A stretch of 37,234 bases of DNA, taken from Saprospiraceae bacterium (GTDB lineage: Bacteria; Bacteroidota; Bacteroidia; Chitinophagales; Saprospiraceae). The stretch covers positions 1 to 37,234 of the forward strand of contig JAHDDE010000036.1 in NCBI GenBank assembly GCA_020629515.1, written 5' to 3'. Under the pieces are notes generated by a model. It worked only from the letters and a program-made list of their open reading frames with translations, was not told where the DNA came from and did no database searches. Positions 1-8,394 of this stretch are shown here, one piece after another. Position 1 is the first letter of the stretch. Each line of letters starts with the position of its first letter. The translations under genes and the position numbers were made by a program.

Positions 1-69
1 AATCAATTATCGCTCAAAATCACAAATAGTATAAGAAGGTCATTGGCGCTTAGTCTGCATTTTTCTTAA
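1..69 (+). CDS. Possible C-terminal end of a gene cut by the window edge
   Basis: Frame 1 is the only forward frame open from the window edge. It runs 22 codons to TAA at 67-69 and encodes a basic, hydrophobic tail ending in LSLHFS. The other two forward frames stop at 27 and 34. The TAA overlaps the tsaD stop on the other strand by 4 nt, the same geometry as three other convergent pairs in this window, which is the main argument that this is coding. The fragment is too short to identify, and chance openness over 22 codons remains possible. Confidence 0.3.
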   Translation, partial: NQLSLKITNSIRRSLALSLHFS

Positions 70-1094
70 ATATTGGTGCAGGGGTTGATGCTCATTCGAG
101 GTTGAGGAGTGACACTTTGATCTACAAAGGATTGGTTGAGATACTTATAATGAGCATTTATAGCGATCATGCCAGCATTGTCAGTGCAATATTGCATGGC
201 AGGTATAAAAACTTTCCAGTTTAAGTCTTTGGCTATTTTGTTGAGTTGTAATCGAAGATAGGAGTTAGCAGAGACCCCGCCAGCTATGGCGATCTGATTG
301 ATGCCATGTTGATTAGCAGCTATTATTAGCTTATCAATTAAGATTGCTATTATGGTAGATTGTACTGAGCAACAGAGATCATTCAAATTATTTTTGATAA
401 AGTCAGGTTCCTCTTTAATCGCTTTTTTGAGGAAGTATAGAACTGAAGTTTTGAGACCACTAAAACTATATTCTAACCCATCCAGTTTGGGTTTTGAAAA
501 AGTGAATTTGTGCCTGCCTTCTTTAGCCAGTCGATCTATAATAGGGCCTGCTGGATAGGGCAGTCCGAGGTATTTCCCTATTTTGTCAAATGCCTCTCCC
601 GCAGCATCATCACGAGTAGTACCGATGACCTGCATGTCAATTGGAGAGTGGACGAGTACCAGTTGTGTATGTCCTCCAGATACAGTAAGGCATAAGAATG
701 GGAAGGATGGTTTAGGGTCCTCTATAAAATGGGCCAAAATATGTGCCTCCATGTGATTGATCCCAATCAAGGGGATATCAAGACTCATTGCCATCGATTT
801 TGCAAAGCTACAACCCACTAATAAGCTTCCCAATAATCCCGGACCCTGAGTGAATGCAATGGCATCTAATTCGTTTTTAGCTATCTCGGCTAATTTTAAG
901 GCTTGATCGACCACTGGGACTATACTTTCTTGATGTTTTCTTGAGGCCAACTCGGGTACTACGCCACCATACATGGCATGGACTTCTTGATTAGCAATGA
1001 TATTAGATTTTACTGCTCCAGATACTATCACTGCGGCGGAAGTATCATCACAAGATGATTCAATAGCGAGAATTTTAGGGCTTTTATTTGTCAA
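66..1094 (-). CDS. tsaD: tRNA N6-adenosine threonylcarbamoyltransferase TsaD
   Basis: This is the catalytic subunit that transfers the threonylcarbamoyl group from threonylcarbamoyl-AMP to A37 of ANN-decoding tRNAs in the cytosol, together with TsaB and TsaE. The protein has 342 aa, the usual family length. It has the ASKHA-fold N-terminal stretch ILAIESSCDDTSAAV, the metal-binding HMEAH motif (His114 and His118), the SGGHTQL nucleotide-binding loop near 139-145, and a late GGVSANSYLR segment. The start is TTG at 1092-1094: an in-frame TAA lies 27 codon-bases upstream with no ATG in between, and the next Met (residue 41) would delete the conserved N-terminal strand. It is a single reverse gene, divergent from the 1269 operon. 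Identity is certain; only the unusual start is an inference. Confidence 0.97.
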   Translation of the reverse strand: MTNKSPKILAIESSCDDTSAAVIVSGAVKSNIIANQEVHAMYGGVVPELASRKHQESIVPVVDQALKLAEIAKNELDAIAFTQGPGLLGSLLVGCSFAKSMAMSLDIPLIGINHMEAHILAHFIEDPKPSFPFLCLTVSGGHTQLVLVHSPIDMQVIGTTRDDAAGEAFDKIGKYLGLPYPAGPIIDRLAKEGRHKFTFSKPKLDGLEYSFSGLKTSVLYFLKKAIKEEPDFIKNNLNDLCCSVQSTIIAILIDKLIIAANQHGINQIAIAGGVSANSYLRLQLNKIAKDLNWKVFIPAMQYCTDNAGMIAINAHYKYLNQSFVDQSVTPQPRMSINPCTNI

Positions 1095-1181
1095 TGCTAT
1101 CTTTTTGAGATGATAAAGGTTTTATTTTTTGGAAAAATATTAATATTGTGAGTGACGATTTCGAAGGCTGTCTATTTTCAA

Positions 1182-1189
1182 CAAAAATA
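1182..1189 (-). promoter_or_regulatory. Candidate -7 box for tsaD
   Basis: On the reverse strand this reads TATTTTTG, an exact fit to the Bacteroidota -7 consensus TAnnTTTG. It lies about 90 nt upstream of the TTG start of tsaD. No clear -33 TTG is visible at the expected distance, so confidence is low. Confidence 0.3.
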
Positions 1190-1268
1190 GTACACTTATT
1201 TAAAGAGAAAATAGAATGGTCCCGACTTCATCTGATTATGCCAACATATTTTTATAATAACTGACAGA

Positions 1269-1850
1269 ATGAAATACGTAATTAATTTAGTGATTTTAGC
1301 ATTAATAGGTCTTTTGGCTTATGCTTTGGTAGGTGGTATTAAAGAACCTATCGAATTTAGGAATGAGCAAACTAAAAGAAAAGGTGCCGTTACTGAGAAA
1401 TTAACACAGATTAGATCACTTCAAGAAATACACAGAGAGATAAAAGGTGAATTCGCATCATCTTTTGATGACTTGGCTTTTGTCTTAAAAAATGATAGCA
1501 TCCCCTCTATACGATTAGAGGCTGATCCAGAAGACCCAACAAACGAAGATAAATACATCAAAATTGTTACCTATTCATCTGCCTATGACTCTATCAAAGC
1601 TATGGGTATAGATTTGGATAAAATAAAAATGGTACCATATAGTAATGATGTGGCTTTCGAAATGGTGGCCGATACTACGACTTATCAAAGTACGCTCGTA
1701 CCTGTTATGGAGTGTATGACAAAGTATAAAGTCTTTATGGGGCCTTATGCAGATCCAAAGTATGCGCAGTATGATGATACTTACAATCCAGAAGCGCGCA
1801 TAGGTTTTGGAAGTTTGGCATCGCCAAATCTGGAAGGTAATTGGAATTAA
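1269..1850 (+). CDS. Membrane-anchored protein of unknown function
   Basis: I do not recognise the family. The 193-aa protein starts with one hydrophobic segment (about residues 4-22, VINLVILALIGLLAYALVG), which looks like an uncleaved N-terminal anchor. A charged, probably helical stretch follows (about 30-70, rich in E, K, R and Q), then a mixed soluble domain predicted to lie outside the inner membrane. The end is rich in Asn, Gly and Ser. No catalytic motif is visible. Its stop codon lies inside the start region of the DUF3822 gene (10-nt overlap), so the two are probably translated together, with rsmD after them. Position in this operon suggests a role tied to the DUF3822 protein, but that is inference only. 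Confidence 0.75.
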   Translation: MKYVINLVILALIGLLAYALVGGIKEPIEFRNEQTKRKGAVTEKLTQIRSLQEIHREIKGEFASSFDDLAFVLKNDSIPSIRLEADPEDPTNEDKYIKIVTYSSAYDSIKAMGIDLDKIKMVPYSNDVAFEMVADTTTYQSTLVPVMECMTKYKVFMGPYADPKYAQYDDTYNPEARIGFGSLASPNLEGNWN

Positions 1851-2647
1851 ATAATATAGTTTATCGTACTTCAGAGTCGATAAATCAGGATATATCATAT
1901 GAACTGTCTGCATTAGTTAATGCAGACAGTTTCTTTTATGGATTATTGGATTATGGCACTAAACTCAAGGCTGCTTATGGCATTAAGCATAATGATGCGC
2001 CATTTTCAGATATGGTTCATGGACAACCTTATAAAATTAGGAAGACTAAAATTGGGATCCATAATAATCTATTTACCATCGTGCCCGATAAGGAGTTTTC
2101 TGTAAAACATTCATTTGACTGGCTATCCCAGGTATGCCAACTTGAGCATCCCGAAGACTATATCATCCGAAACGACTATTCTGACCAGTTCAAACTCAGA
2201 GTTATTTATGCGGTACCTAAGCCGCTGATGAGAGATATCAAAGAATCAGTCGAGAATTGTTCATTAGTTCATTTTGTTTTTGCCTGCTTAGACTCCATTC
2301 CTAATGTGGGGCCTCAAATCAAAGTCAGGGTTGTGATATTAGATACACATTTTGTGTTGGTTGTAAAGCGAGGTAATGGACTTCTTTTGGCTAACAGTTA
2401 TGACTATACTTCATGGCAGGATATTTTATACTTTTTATCACTGGCATATGACAAACTTGGTCTTAATCGTCTTGAAGATCCTATTGAGCTATCTGGTATG
2501 ATCAAGTCTGATGATACCCTAATAAGCTTATTGGTAGACTATTTTGGCAAGGTTCAGTTAGCTAGTAATTATCTCAACATCGATCAATCTCAATCAGTAT
2601 CCGAACATCATTTTTTACCATTATACTGTATCTCAAAATGCGCATAA
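1841..2647 (+). CDS. DUF3822 family protein
   Basis: This 268-aa protein belongs to the Bacteroidota-restricted DUF3822 family, which is thought to adopt an actin/ASKHA-like fold and whose function is unknown. Support comes from overall pattern and context: a beta strand near residues 20-37 (YELSALVNADSFFYGLLD), a central VRVVILDTHFVLVVKRGNGLLLANSY stretch read in two pieces, and the immediately following rsmD, which is the usual neighbour of this family. The start is TTG at 1841, directly after an in-frame TAA at 1838-1840. The first internal ATG would remove about 57 residues including the first strand. The gene overlaps its upstream neighbour by 10 nt and rsmD by 10 nt, indicating translational coupling on both sides. 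Confidence 0.85.
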   Translation: MELNNIVYRTSESINQDISYELSALVNADSFFYGLLDYGTKLKAAYGIKHNDAPFSDMVHGQPYKIRKTKIGIHNNLFTIVPDKEFSVKHSFDWLSQVCQLEHPEDYIIRNDYSDQFKLRVIYAVPKPLMRDIKESVENCSLVHFVFACLDSIPNVGPQIKVRVVILDTHFVLVVKRGNGLLLANSYDYTSWQDILYFLSLAYDKLGLNRLEDPIELSGMIKSDDTLISLLVDYFGKVQLASNYLNIDQSQSVSEHHFLPLYCISKCA

Positions 2648-3174
2648 TCGGGGGAGAACATAGAGGAAGAATTCTAAATCCATCTATGAAAAAATGGCCG
2701 ACAAGACCGACTACAGATATTTCAAAAGAAGGATTGTTTAATATCCTAATGAATACTATTGATTTTGAGAATGTCAGGATGTTGGACTTATTTGGGGGTA
2801 CTGGCAATCATTCTTGGGAGTTTTTATCCAGAGGTTGCAAAGATGTGACTTATGTAGATAAGTATCGAGGCTGTATCAAATACGTCACTCAAATGAGAAA
2901 GGAATTGGGATATGAAGACGAACTTACCATAGTCAATCAAAATGTGAAGTCATTTATTCGGGACACATCACGGTCATTTGATTATATTTTTGCAGGGCCA
3001 CCATATCCCTTAAAGTGGCTCGATGAGATACCAGATATGGTTTTTGAACATAACTTGTTAGCCCCAGAAGGGCTATTTGTTTTAGAACATAATCCAGAAC
3101 ATAATTTTGAGAAACACAGTAGATTTCTCAAAAAGCGTAATTATGGGCAAACAATCTTCTGTTTTTTCGAATAA
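2638..3174 (+). CDS. rsmD: RsmD-family 16S rRNA guanine-N2 methyltransferase, altered catalytic motif
   Basis: RsmD methylates N2 of G966 (E. coli numbering) of 16S rRNA using S-adenosylmethionine. The 178-aa length and opening (MRIIGGEHRGR, then RPTTDISKEGLFNIL) fit the family. Motif I is DLFGGTGN (50-57). The catalytic motif IV is normally DPPY (or NPPY); here residues 120-123 read GPPY, from codons GGG CCA CCA TAT at 2995-3006. Motif I is also followed by HSWEF where Bacteroidota homologues usually have ISYEF. Methylation may therefore be weak or lost, although the frame is intact and the rest of the fold is conserved. It is the last gene of the 1269-3174 operon. Family assignment is firm; activity is uncertain. 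Confidence 0.9.
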   Translation: MRIIGGEHRGRILNPSMKKWPTRPTTDISKEGLFNILMNTIDFENVRMLDLFGGTGNHSWEFLSRGCKDVTYVDKYRGCIKYVTQMRKELGYEDELTIVNQNVKSFIRDTSRSFDYIFAGPPYPLKWLDEIPDMVFEHNLLAPEGLFVLEHNPEHNFEKHSRFLKKRNYGQTIFCFFE

Positions 3175-3222
3175 TGTATTTTTTTAATTCTCGACTATCT
3201 TTTAGCCTGTACATAATAGTTC

Positions 3223-3230
3223 TACCTTTG
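3223..3230 (+). promoter_or_regulatory. Candidate -7 box for the argS-glnS-pyrR-pyrB unit
   Basis: TACCTTTG matches the Bacteroidota TAnnTTTG box exactly. It lies 22 nt before the argS ATG and in the only sizeable gap (78 nt) between rsmD and argS. A T-rich stretch lies around 3180-3202, where the -33 box would be expected, without a clean TTG. It would give a very short argS leader. Confidence 0.55.
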
Positions 3231-3252
3231 CAGTTGATTTAGAATTGATACT

Positions 3253-5100
3253 ATGGTAGACCATTTATTGGGTTTAAAGGAGGGAGTTAAATCAGCACTT
3301 CTTGAGGTATATGGACATGAGGTCCAAATTGAAGACATCGTACTTCAACTTACCAAAAAGGAGTTTAATGGAGATTATACCTTGGTGGTTTTTCCTTATA
3401 CAAAAGTATTAAGGTCAAAACCTGAACTTATAGCAGAAAAATTAGGAGCTCATATTGTTGAATCGTTGGACATAGTATCATCCTTCAATGTGATCAAAGG
3501 GTTTTTAAATTTTGAACTTTCTACGGCCTATTGGATTGATACGCTAAGTCAGATAAATGCTATAGATGATATTGGTCGATTTCCGTCCAATGGACAAAAA
3601 GTTAGTGTGGAGTTTTCATCTCCCAACACCAATAAACCTTTGCACTTAGGACATATCAGAAATATCTTGTTAGGATGGTCTACAAGTCAGATACTTCAGA
3701 CGGCTGGTTATGATGTGGTTAACACACAGATCATAAATGATAGAGGTATAGCTATATGTAAGAGCATGTTGGCTTGGGACAAGTTTGCTGCTGGCGCAGA
3801 ACCTCAAAGTACAGGTACCAAAGGTGATCATTTTGTCGGTCAATACTATATTGAGTTTGAAAATCGATTCAGACAAGAATATCTTGAATGGCAAGAATCT
3901 AAAGCCGCTGATATGGTTTTTAAGTCTCGGGACAAAAAGGATTTGGATAAGCCGGAGTTTTTTAAGTCTTATAAGAACGAGTATTTTAATGAACATAGCG
4001 CCTTAGGTCGAGAGGCAAAGGCAATGCTCCTAAAATGGGAGGCCAATGATCCAGAGGTAAGATCTCTCTGGGCTAAGATGAATGGTTGGGTTTATGATGG
4101 ATTTAATCAGACCTATTCAGATTTAGGAGTATCATTTGATACACTCTACTATGAATCAGATACCTACCTTTTAGGTAAAGATATAATTCGACAAGGATTA
4201 GATTCGGACAATTTTTATCGCAAAGAAGATGGGAGTGTTTGGGTGGATCTAACAGACAGAGGATTGGATAACAAAATTCTTCTGAGAAGTGATGGTACAT
4301 CAGTTTATATGACTCAAGATTTGGGCACAGCGCAAAAAAGATACGATGATCTCGAAACGAGTAAGATGATCTATGTGGTAGCGGATGAACAAGATTATCA
4401 TTTTCAGGTATTATTTGAGATTATGAAGAAGCTTGAGACCCCTTTCGCTTCGGGAATGTATCATCTGTCATATGGTATGGTTGATCTTCCATCAGGACGA
4501 ATGAAGTCTCGTGAAGGAAGGGTAGTTGATGCAGACGATTTGATTGTCGAGGTTATTGGTGAGGTAGAAAAGGCAGCAAAAGAACGAGGCGAGCTGACGG
4601 AACTCACAGAGACAGAGAGAAAAGAAATCTATAGGAAGATTGGCCTGTCTGCGCTGAAGTTCTTCATTCTTAAAGTCAACCCTCAAAAAAGAATGACTTT
4701 TAATCCGGAAGAGAGTGTTGATATGCAAGGGCAAACTGGGCCGTACATCCAAAATGCGTATGTAAGGATCCAGTCGGTGAAAAGAAGATTAAACGATCAG
4801 ACTTTTGACGAAATAGCTGACTATGCAGAAATTGATCCGACAGAGATAGAGATATTGAAATCTTTGATCACCTATGAAGAAGAAATACTTAAAGCAGCAG
4901 AACATTATGACCCATCAGGTATAGCGAATTACTCTTATGAATTAGCTAAAAAGTATCATAAGTTTTATCATGACGTCAGAATATTGAAAGCCGAAACAAA
5001 GGCTGCTAAATCATTCAGATTGATGTTGTCACACAATGTAGCAAAAGTGCTTAAGCATAGTATGCATTTATTGGGTATTGAGATGCCAGAAAGAATGTAA
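3253..5100 (+). CDS. argS: Arginyl-tRNA synthetase
   Basis: This class I aminoacyl-tRNA synthetase charges tRNA-Arg with arginine in the cytosol. The 615-aa protein has the N-terminal Add1-type domain (about 1-110), then the Rossmann catalytic core with SSPNTNKPLHLGH (HIGH signature, HLGH at 131-134). The second catalytic signature is GRMKSREG (MKSR at 417-420, replacing KMSKS). The C-terminal anticodon-binding helical domain contains the typical QGQTGPYIQNAYVRI stretch. The start ATG follows a good promoter box, and no upstream in-frame start is better. glnS follows after 14 nt on the same strand, so the two are likely co-transcribed with pyrR and pyrB. Confidence 0.97.
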   Translation: MVDHLLGLKEGVKSALLEVYGHEVQIEDIVLQLTKKEFNGDYTLVVFPYTKVLRSKPELIAEKLGAHIVESLDIVSSFNVIKGFLNFELSTAYWIDTLSQINAIDDIGRFPSNGQKVSVEFSSPNTNKPLHLGHIRNILLGWSTSQILQTAGYDVVNTQIINDRGIAICKSMLAWDKFAAGAEPQSTGTKGDHFVGQYYIEFENRFRQEYLEWQESKAADMVFKSRDKKDLDKPEFFKSYKNEYFNEHSALGREAKAMLLKWEANDPEVRSLWAKMNGWVYDGFNQTYSDLGVSFDTLYYESDTYLLGKDIIRQGLDSDNFYRKEDGSVWVDLTDRGLDNKILLRSDGTSVYMTQDLGTAQKRYDDLETSKMIYVVADEQDYHFQVLFEIMKKLETPFASGMYHLSYGMVDLPSGRMKSREGRVVDADDLIVEVIGEVEKAAKERGELTELTETERKEIYRKIGLSALKFFILKVNPQKRMTFNPEESVDMQGQTGPYIQNAYVRIQSVKRRLNDQTFDEIADYAEIDPTEIEILKSLITYEEEILKAAEHYDPSGIANYSYELAKKYHKFYHDVRILKAETKAAKSFRLMLSHNVAKVLKHSMHLLGIEMPERM

Positions 5101-5114
5101 TACGATAAAGAGAA

Positions 5115-6809
5115 ATGTATATGAAAGAAGAGCTTAAAGATGTATTAGGAAGTCCCAGGAACTTTATCGAAGAGGAGATAGAAAACGATATTAATGCAGG
5201 TAGAGTAACCAAACCTATACATACAAGATTTCCACCTGAGCCCAATGGATATCTCCACATCGGACATGCCAAGGCCATATGTTTAAACTTTGGAATAGCT
5301 CAAAAGTATAGAGGAAAGACAAATCTTCGGTTTGATGATACTAACCCTACAACTGAGGATACCGAGTATGTAGATGCCATCAAAAAAGATATCAAATGGC
5401 TTGGGTTTGACTGGGAGGATAGAGAGTATTATGCGTCTGATTATTTTGAAGAATTATATGGCTATGCAGTAAAGTTAATTAAGAAAGGATTGGCTTATGT
5501 AGATGATTCGACCGCAGATGAAATAGCTGATGCTAAAGGAACCCCAACTCAACCGGGCACCTTAAGTCCTTATAGGAATAGGACCATTGAGGAAAATCTG
5601 CAATTATTTGAAGGAATGCGAAATGGAGAGTATCCAGATGGAGCGAGAGTCCTAAGAGCCAAAGTGGATATGAGTAGCCCCAATATGCATATGAGAGATC
5701 CTGTGCTATATCGTATTAAGAAGGAAGCCCATCATAGGACAGGAGACAAGTGGTGCATCTATCCTATGTATGACTTTGCTCATGGAGAGTCTGATAGTAT
5801 TGAGGAGATTACCCATTCTTTATGCTCATTAGAATTTAGACATCATAGGCCGCTCTACAATTGGTTTATACAAAACTTGGAGATATTCCCAAGTAGACAG
5901 ATAGAGTTTGCTCGTATGAACGTAGCGTACATGATCACCAGTAAGAGGAAATTGATGCGATTAGTACAAGAAGGGAAAGTTAAGTCATGGGATGATCCAA
6001 GAATGAGCACAATTTCTGGGATGCGTAGAAGGGGGTATCCACCAGCTGCATTAAGGACATTTTGTGATAAGGTAGGTATCGCTAAGAGAGAAAATTTAAT
6101 TGACATGGCCCTTTTGGAGTCTTGTGTCAAAGATGAGTTAAATAAAACTGCCGCAAGACTTATGGTCGTGCTTAATCCTCTGAAAGTCACCATAACTAAT
6201 TACTCAGAAGGCCACTCAGAATTACTCTCTATTGTTAATAATCCTGAGGACGAATCTATGGGTAGTAGAGAAGTTTCATTTAGTCATCAGATCTATATAG
6301 AGCGAGAGGATTTTATGATAGATGCTCCTAAAAAATACTTTAGGTTGGCCCCAGGTAAGGCTGTACGATTAAAGGGAGCCTACATCATAGAATATGAAGA
6401 TCATGTATTAGATCAGAATGGTGAAGTGATCGAAGTAAAATGTAAATATTATCCTGACAGTAAAAGTGGAAGCGATACCAGCGGAGTCAAGGCAAAAGGT
6501 ACATTGCATTGGGTAGATCAATCCAATACAACAGAGATTCAAGTGAATCTTTATGATAGAATTTTTACAGATCCAACTCCAGATTCACATGAGGATAAAG
6601 ATTTTTTAGAATTTTATAATCAAGATTCTCTAACGGTGATTCCTACGGCGTATGCTGAAAAGGCTATATGTGAAGCAGAAGTAGGGAGGGGGATTCAATT
6701 TATGAGAAAAGGTTATTTTGTAAAAGATCCTGATTCTGATGATCAAAAACTGATCTTCAACAGAACAGTAACTATGAGAGATACATGGAAAAAACTTCAA
6801 GCTAAATAA
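5115..6809 (+). CDS. glnS: Glutaminyl-tRNA synthetase
   Basis: This class I synthetase charges tRNA-Gln directly with glutamine; its presence suggests this organism does not depend only on the GatCAB transamidation route. The 564-aa protein has the hallmark PPEPNGYLHIGHAKA (HIGH at 48-51), RFDDTNP for amino-acid recognition, and an ITSKRKL segment at 274-280 in place of KMSKS. The two beta-barrel anticodon-binding domains follow from about residue 340 to the end. Two start codons are possible: ATG at 5115 and ATG at 5121 (MKEEL), the second slightly farther from the AAAGAG stretch. It lies 14 nt after argS and one base before pyrR, strongly suggesting coupling with pyrR. Confidence 0.96.
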   Translation: MYMKEELKDVLGSPRNFIEEEIENDINAGRVTKPIHTRFPPEPNGYLHIGHAKAICLNFGIAQKYRGKTNLRFDDTNPTTEDTEYVDAIKKDIKWLGFDWEDREYYASDYFEELYGYAVKLIKKGLAYVDDSTADEIADAKGTPTQPGTLSPYRNRTIEENLQLFEGMRNGEYPDGARVLRAKVDMSSPNMHMRDPVLYRIKKEAHHRTGDKWCIYPMYDFAHGESDSIEEITHSLCSLEFRHHRPLYNWFIQNLEIFPSRQIEFARMNVAYMITSKRKLMRLVQEGKVKSWDDPRMSTISGMRRRGYPPAALRTFCDKVGIAKRENLIDMALLESCVKDELNKTAARLMVVLNPLKVTITNYSEGHSELLSIVNNPEDESMGSREVSFSHQIYIEREDFMIDAPKKYFRLAPGKAVRLKGAYIIEYEDHVLDQNGEVIEVKCKYYPDSKSGSDTSGVKAKGTLHWVDQSNTTEIQVNLYDRIFTDPTPDSHEDKDFLEFYNQDSLTVIPTAYAEKAICEAEVGRGIQFMRKGYFVKDPDSDDQKLIFNRTVTMRDTWKKLQAK

Positions 6810-6810
6810 G

Positions 6811-7362
6811 ATGTCAAAGGGTAAGACCATATTGACTCAAGATCAGTTTCAGCTCACTATTGAGCGACTTTGTTATGAGCTAATAGAAAATTATGATGAT
6901 TTTGACAACGCATGTATTGTGGGTATACAGCATAGGGGAGCTCTTTTAGCGGATAGAATAGTTCATACATTAGAATCCAATATGAATGTGGCTGTAGAAT
7001 ATGGTAAGATTGATATCAGTTTTTATCGAGATGATTACCGACGTCGAGAAGAGCCAATAAGTCCGAGCGAGACAGTGATGGACTTTATCATTGAGGATAA
7101 AAAAGTCATATTGGTGGATGATGTATTATATACAGGCCGTACGATTCATGCGGCGATGTCTGCACTACAACATTTTGGGAGAGCTAAAGAGATTGAATTA
7201 TTAACCTTTGTAGACCGTCGATTTAATCGGCATCTCCCCATTAGGGCTGATTATAAGGGAATCACTGTTGATGCTATCGATGAGGCGTATGTCAAGGTAG
7301 AGTGGGAGCATCTCGATGGAAAGGATCAGATTAAATTCTTCAGTAAAAAAGTAAATACTTAA
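6811..7362 (+). CDS. pyrR: PyrR: uracil phosphoribosyltransferase / pyr regulator
   Basis: This type I phosphoribosyltransferase-fold protein of 183 aa converts uracil and PRPP to UMP. In Firmicutes it also binds pyr mRNA and controls attenuation in response to UMP. The PRPP-binding loop VDDVLYTGRT sits at 102-111, and an early VGIQHRGALLADRI segment and an RDDYRR element match the PyrR subfamily rather than other phosphoribosyltransferases. The start is one base after the glnS stop (TAAGATG), and the stop is one base before pyrB, so translation is probably coupled along glnS-pyrR-pyrB. I found no obvious PyrR-type RNA-binding leader, so regulation by attenuation is not shown here; the enzymatic role is the safer call. 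Confidence 0.93.
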   Translation: MSKGKTILTQDQFQLTIERLCYELIENYDDFDNACIVGIQHRGALLADRIVHTLESNMNVAVEYGKIDISFYRDDYRRREEPISPSETVMDFIIEDKKVILVDDVLYTGRTIHAAMSALQHFGRAKEIELLTFVDRRFNRHLPIRADYKGITVDAIDEAYVKVEWEHLDGKDQIKFFSKKVNT

Positions 7363-7363
7363 G

Positions 7364-8308
7364 ATGTCATCAGGAAGTCTTAGTACGAATCATTTGCTTG
7401 GGATAAAGTATATCAGCAGAAGTGATATAGAATTGATCTTTAAAACAGCCGATGGCTTTAAGGATGTTATCAATAGGCCGATAAAAAAAGTACCCTCTCT
7501 GAGAGATGTGACAATTGCTAATCTCTTTTTTGAGAACTCAACAAGGACCAAAATCTCTTTTGAGTTAGCTGAAAAGCGCCTGTCCGCAGATGTCGTAAAT
7601 TTTTCTGCATCATCTTCCTCAGTCAAAAAAGGGGAAACATTGCTTGATACGGTTAATAACGTATTAGCCATGAAAGTTGATATGGTGGTTATGCGACATC
7701 CTGTACCTGGTGCACCTATGTTTCTGAGCAAGAAGATTGATGCCAGTGTCATCAATGCAGGTGATGGTACTCATGAACATCCCACGCAAGCATTGCTTGA
7801 TGCCTATTCTATAAGGCGACATCTCGGATCAGTTGAAGGGAAGAAAATTGTGATCATTGGTGATATAAAACATTCAAGAGTTGCTCTTAGCAATATCTTC
7901 TGTTTGACAAAGATGGGCGCGCATATTAAATTGTGTGGTCCGCCTACACTGATACCCAAGCATATTGAGTCCTTGGGTGTTGAAGTAGAGTATGACTTAG
8001 ACAAAGCCTTAGAATGGTGCGATGTGGCTAATGTGCTAAGGATCCAATTAGAGCGTCAGGATATTAAATACATACCCTCATTAAGAGAATACAATTTATA
8101 TTATGGTATTGATAAAGAACGATTAAACAGGTTGGATAAAGAGATTACAATCATGCATCCAGGACCAATTAATCGAGGTGTAGAGCTTAATAGTGATGTG
8201 GCGGATTCAGATCATTCCATTATCCTTCAACAAGTAGAAAATGGAGTGGCGATACGTATGGCGGTATTGTATTTACTTGCTGGGAGAAAACCTATTTCTA
8301 AAATATAG
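7364..8308 (+). CDS. pyrB: Aspartate carbamoyltransferase catalytic subunit
   Basis: This enzyme joins carbamoyl phosphate and aspartate, the committed step of pyrimidine synthesis, in the cytosol. The 314-aa length fits the catalytic chain. The carbamoyl-phosphate site is FFENSTRTK (S59-K63; many homologues have STRTR, so the last residue is Lys here). HPTQALLD lies near residue 140, and the late aspartate-site loop HPGPINRG is also present. The start is one base after the pyrR stop. No regulatory chain gene (pyrI) or other pyr gene follows, so this is a split pathway with only pyrR and pyrB here. A weak AT-rich hairpin overlaps the stop (8305-8322), without a convincing T-tract. Confidence 0.96.
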   Translation: MSSGSLSTNHLLGIKYISRSDIELIFKTADGFKDVINRPIKKVPSLRDVTIANLFFENSTRTKISFELAEKRLSADVVNFSASSSSVKKGETLLDTVNNVLAMKVDMVVMRHPVPGAPMFLSKKIDASVINAGDGTHEHPTQALLDAYSIRRHLGSVEGKKIVIIGDIKHSRVALSNIFCLTKMGAHIKLCGPPTLIPKHIESLGVEVEYDLDKALEWCDVANVLRIQLERQDIKYIPSLREYNLYYGIDKERLNRLDKEITIMHPGPINRGVELNSDVADSDHSIILQQVENGVAIRMAVLYLLAGRKPISKI

Positions 8309-8394
8309 ATGTTAAGATCTATTTAAATCATCAAACCCGAGGATAATATAAGACCGAAGTCTATGTTATTATGATGTCTCAGAACAAAATTGTT

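Noticed and set aside
8305-8322. Terminator after pyrB
   Set aside because: The hairpin ATAGAT/ATCTAT is only 6 bp, AT-rich, overlaps the stop codon and lacks a T-run.
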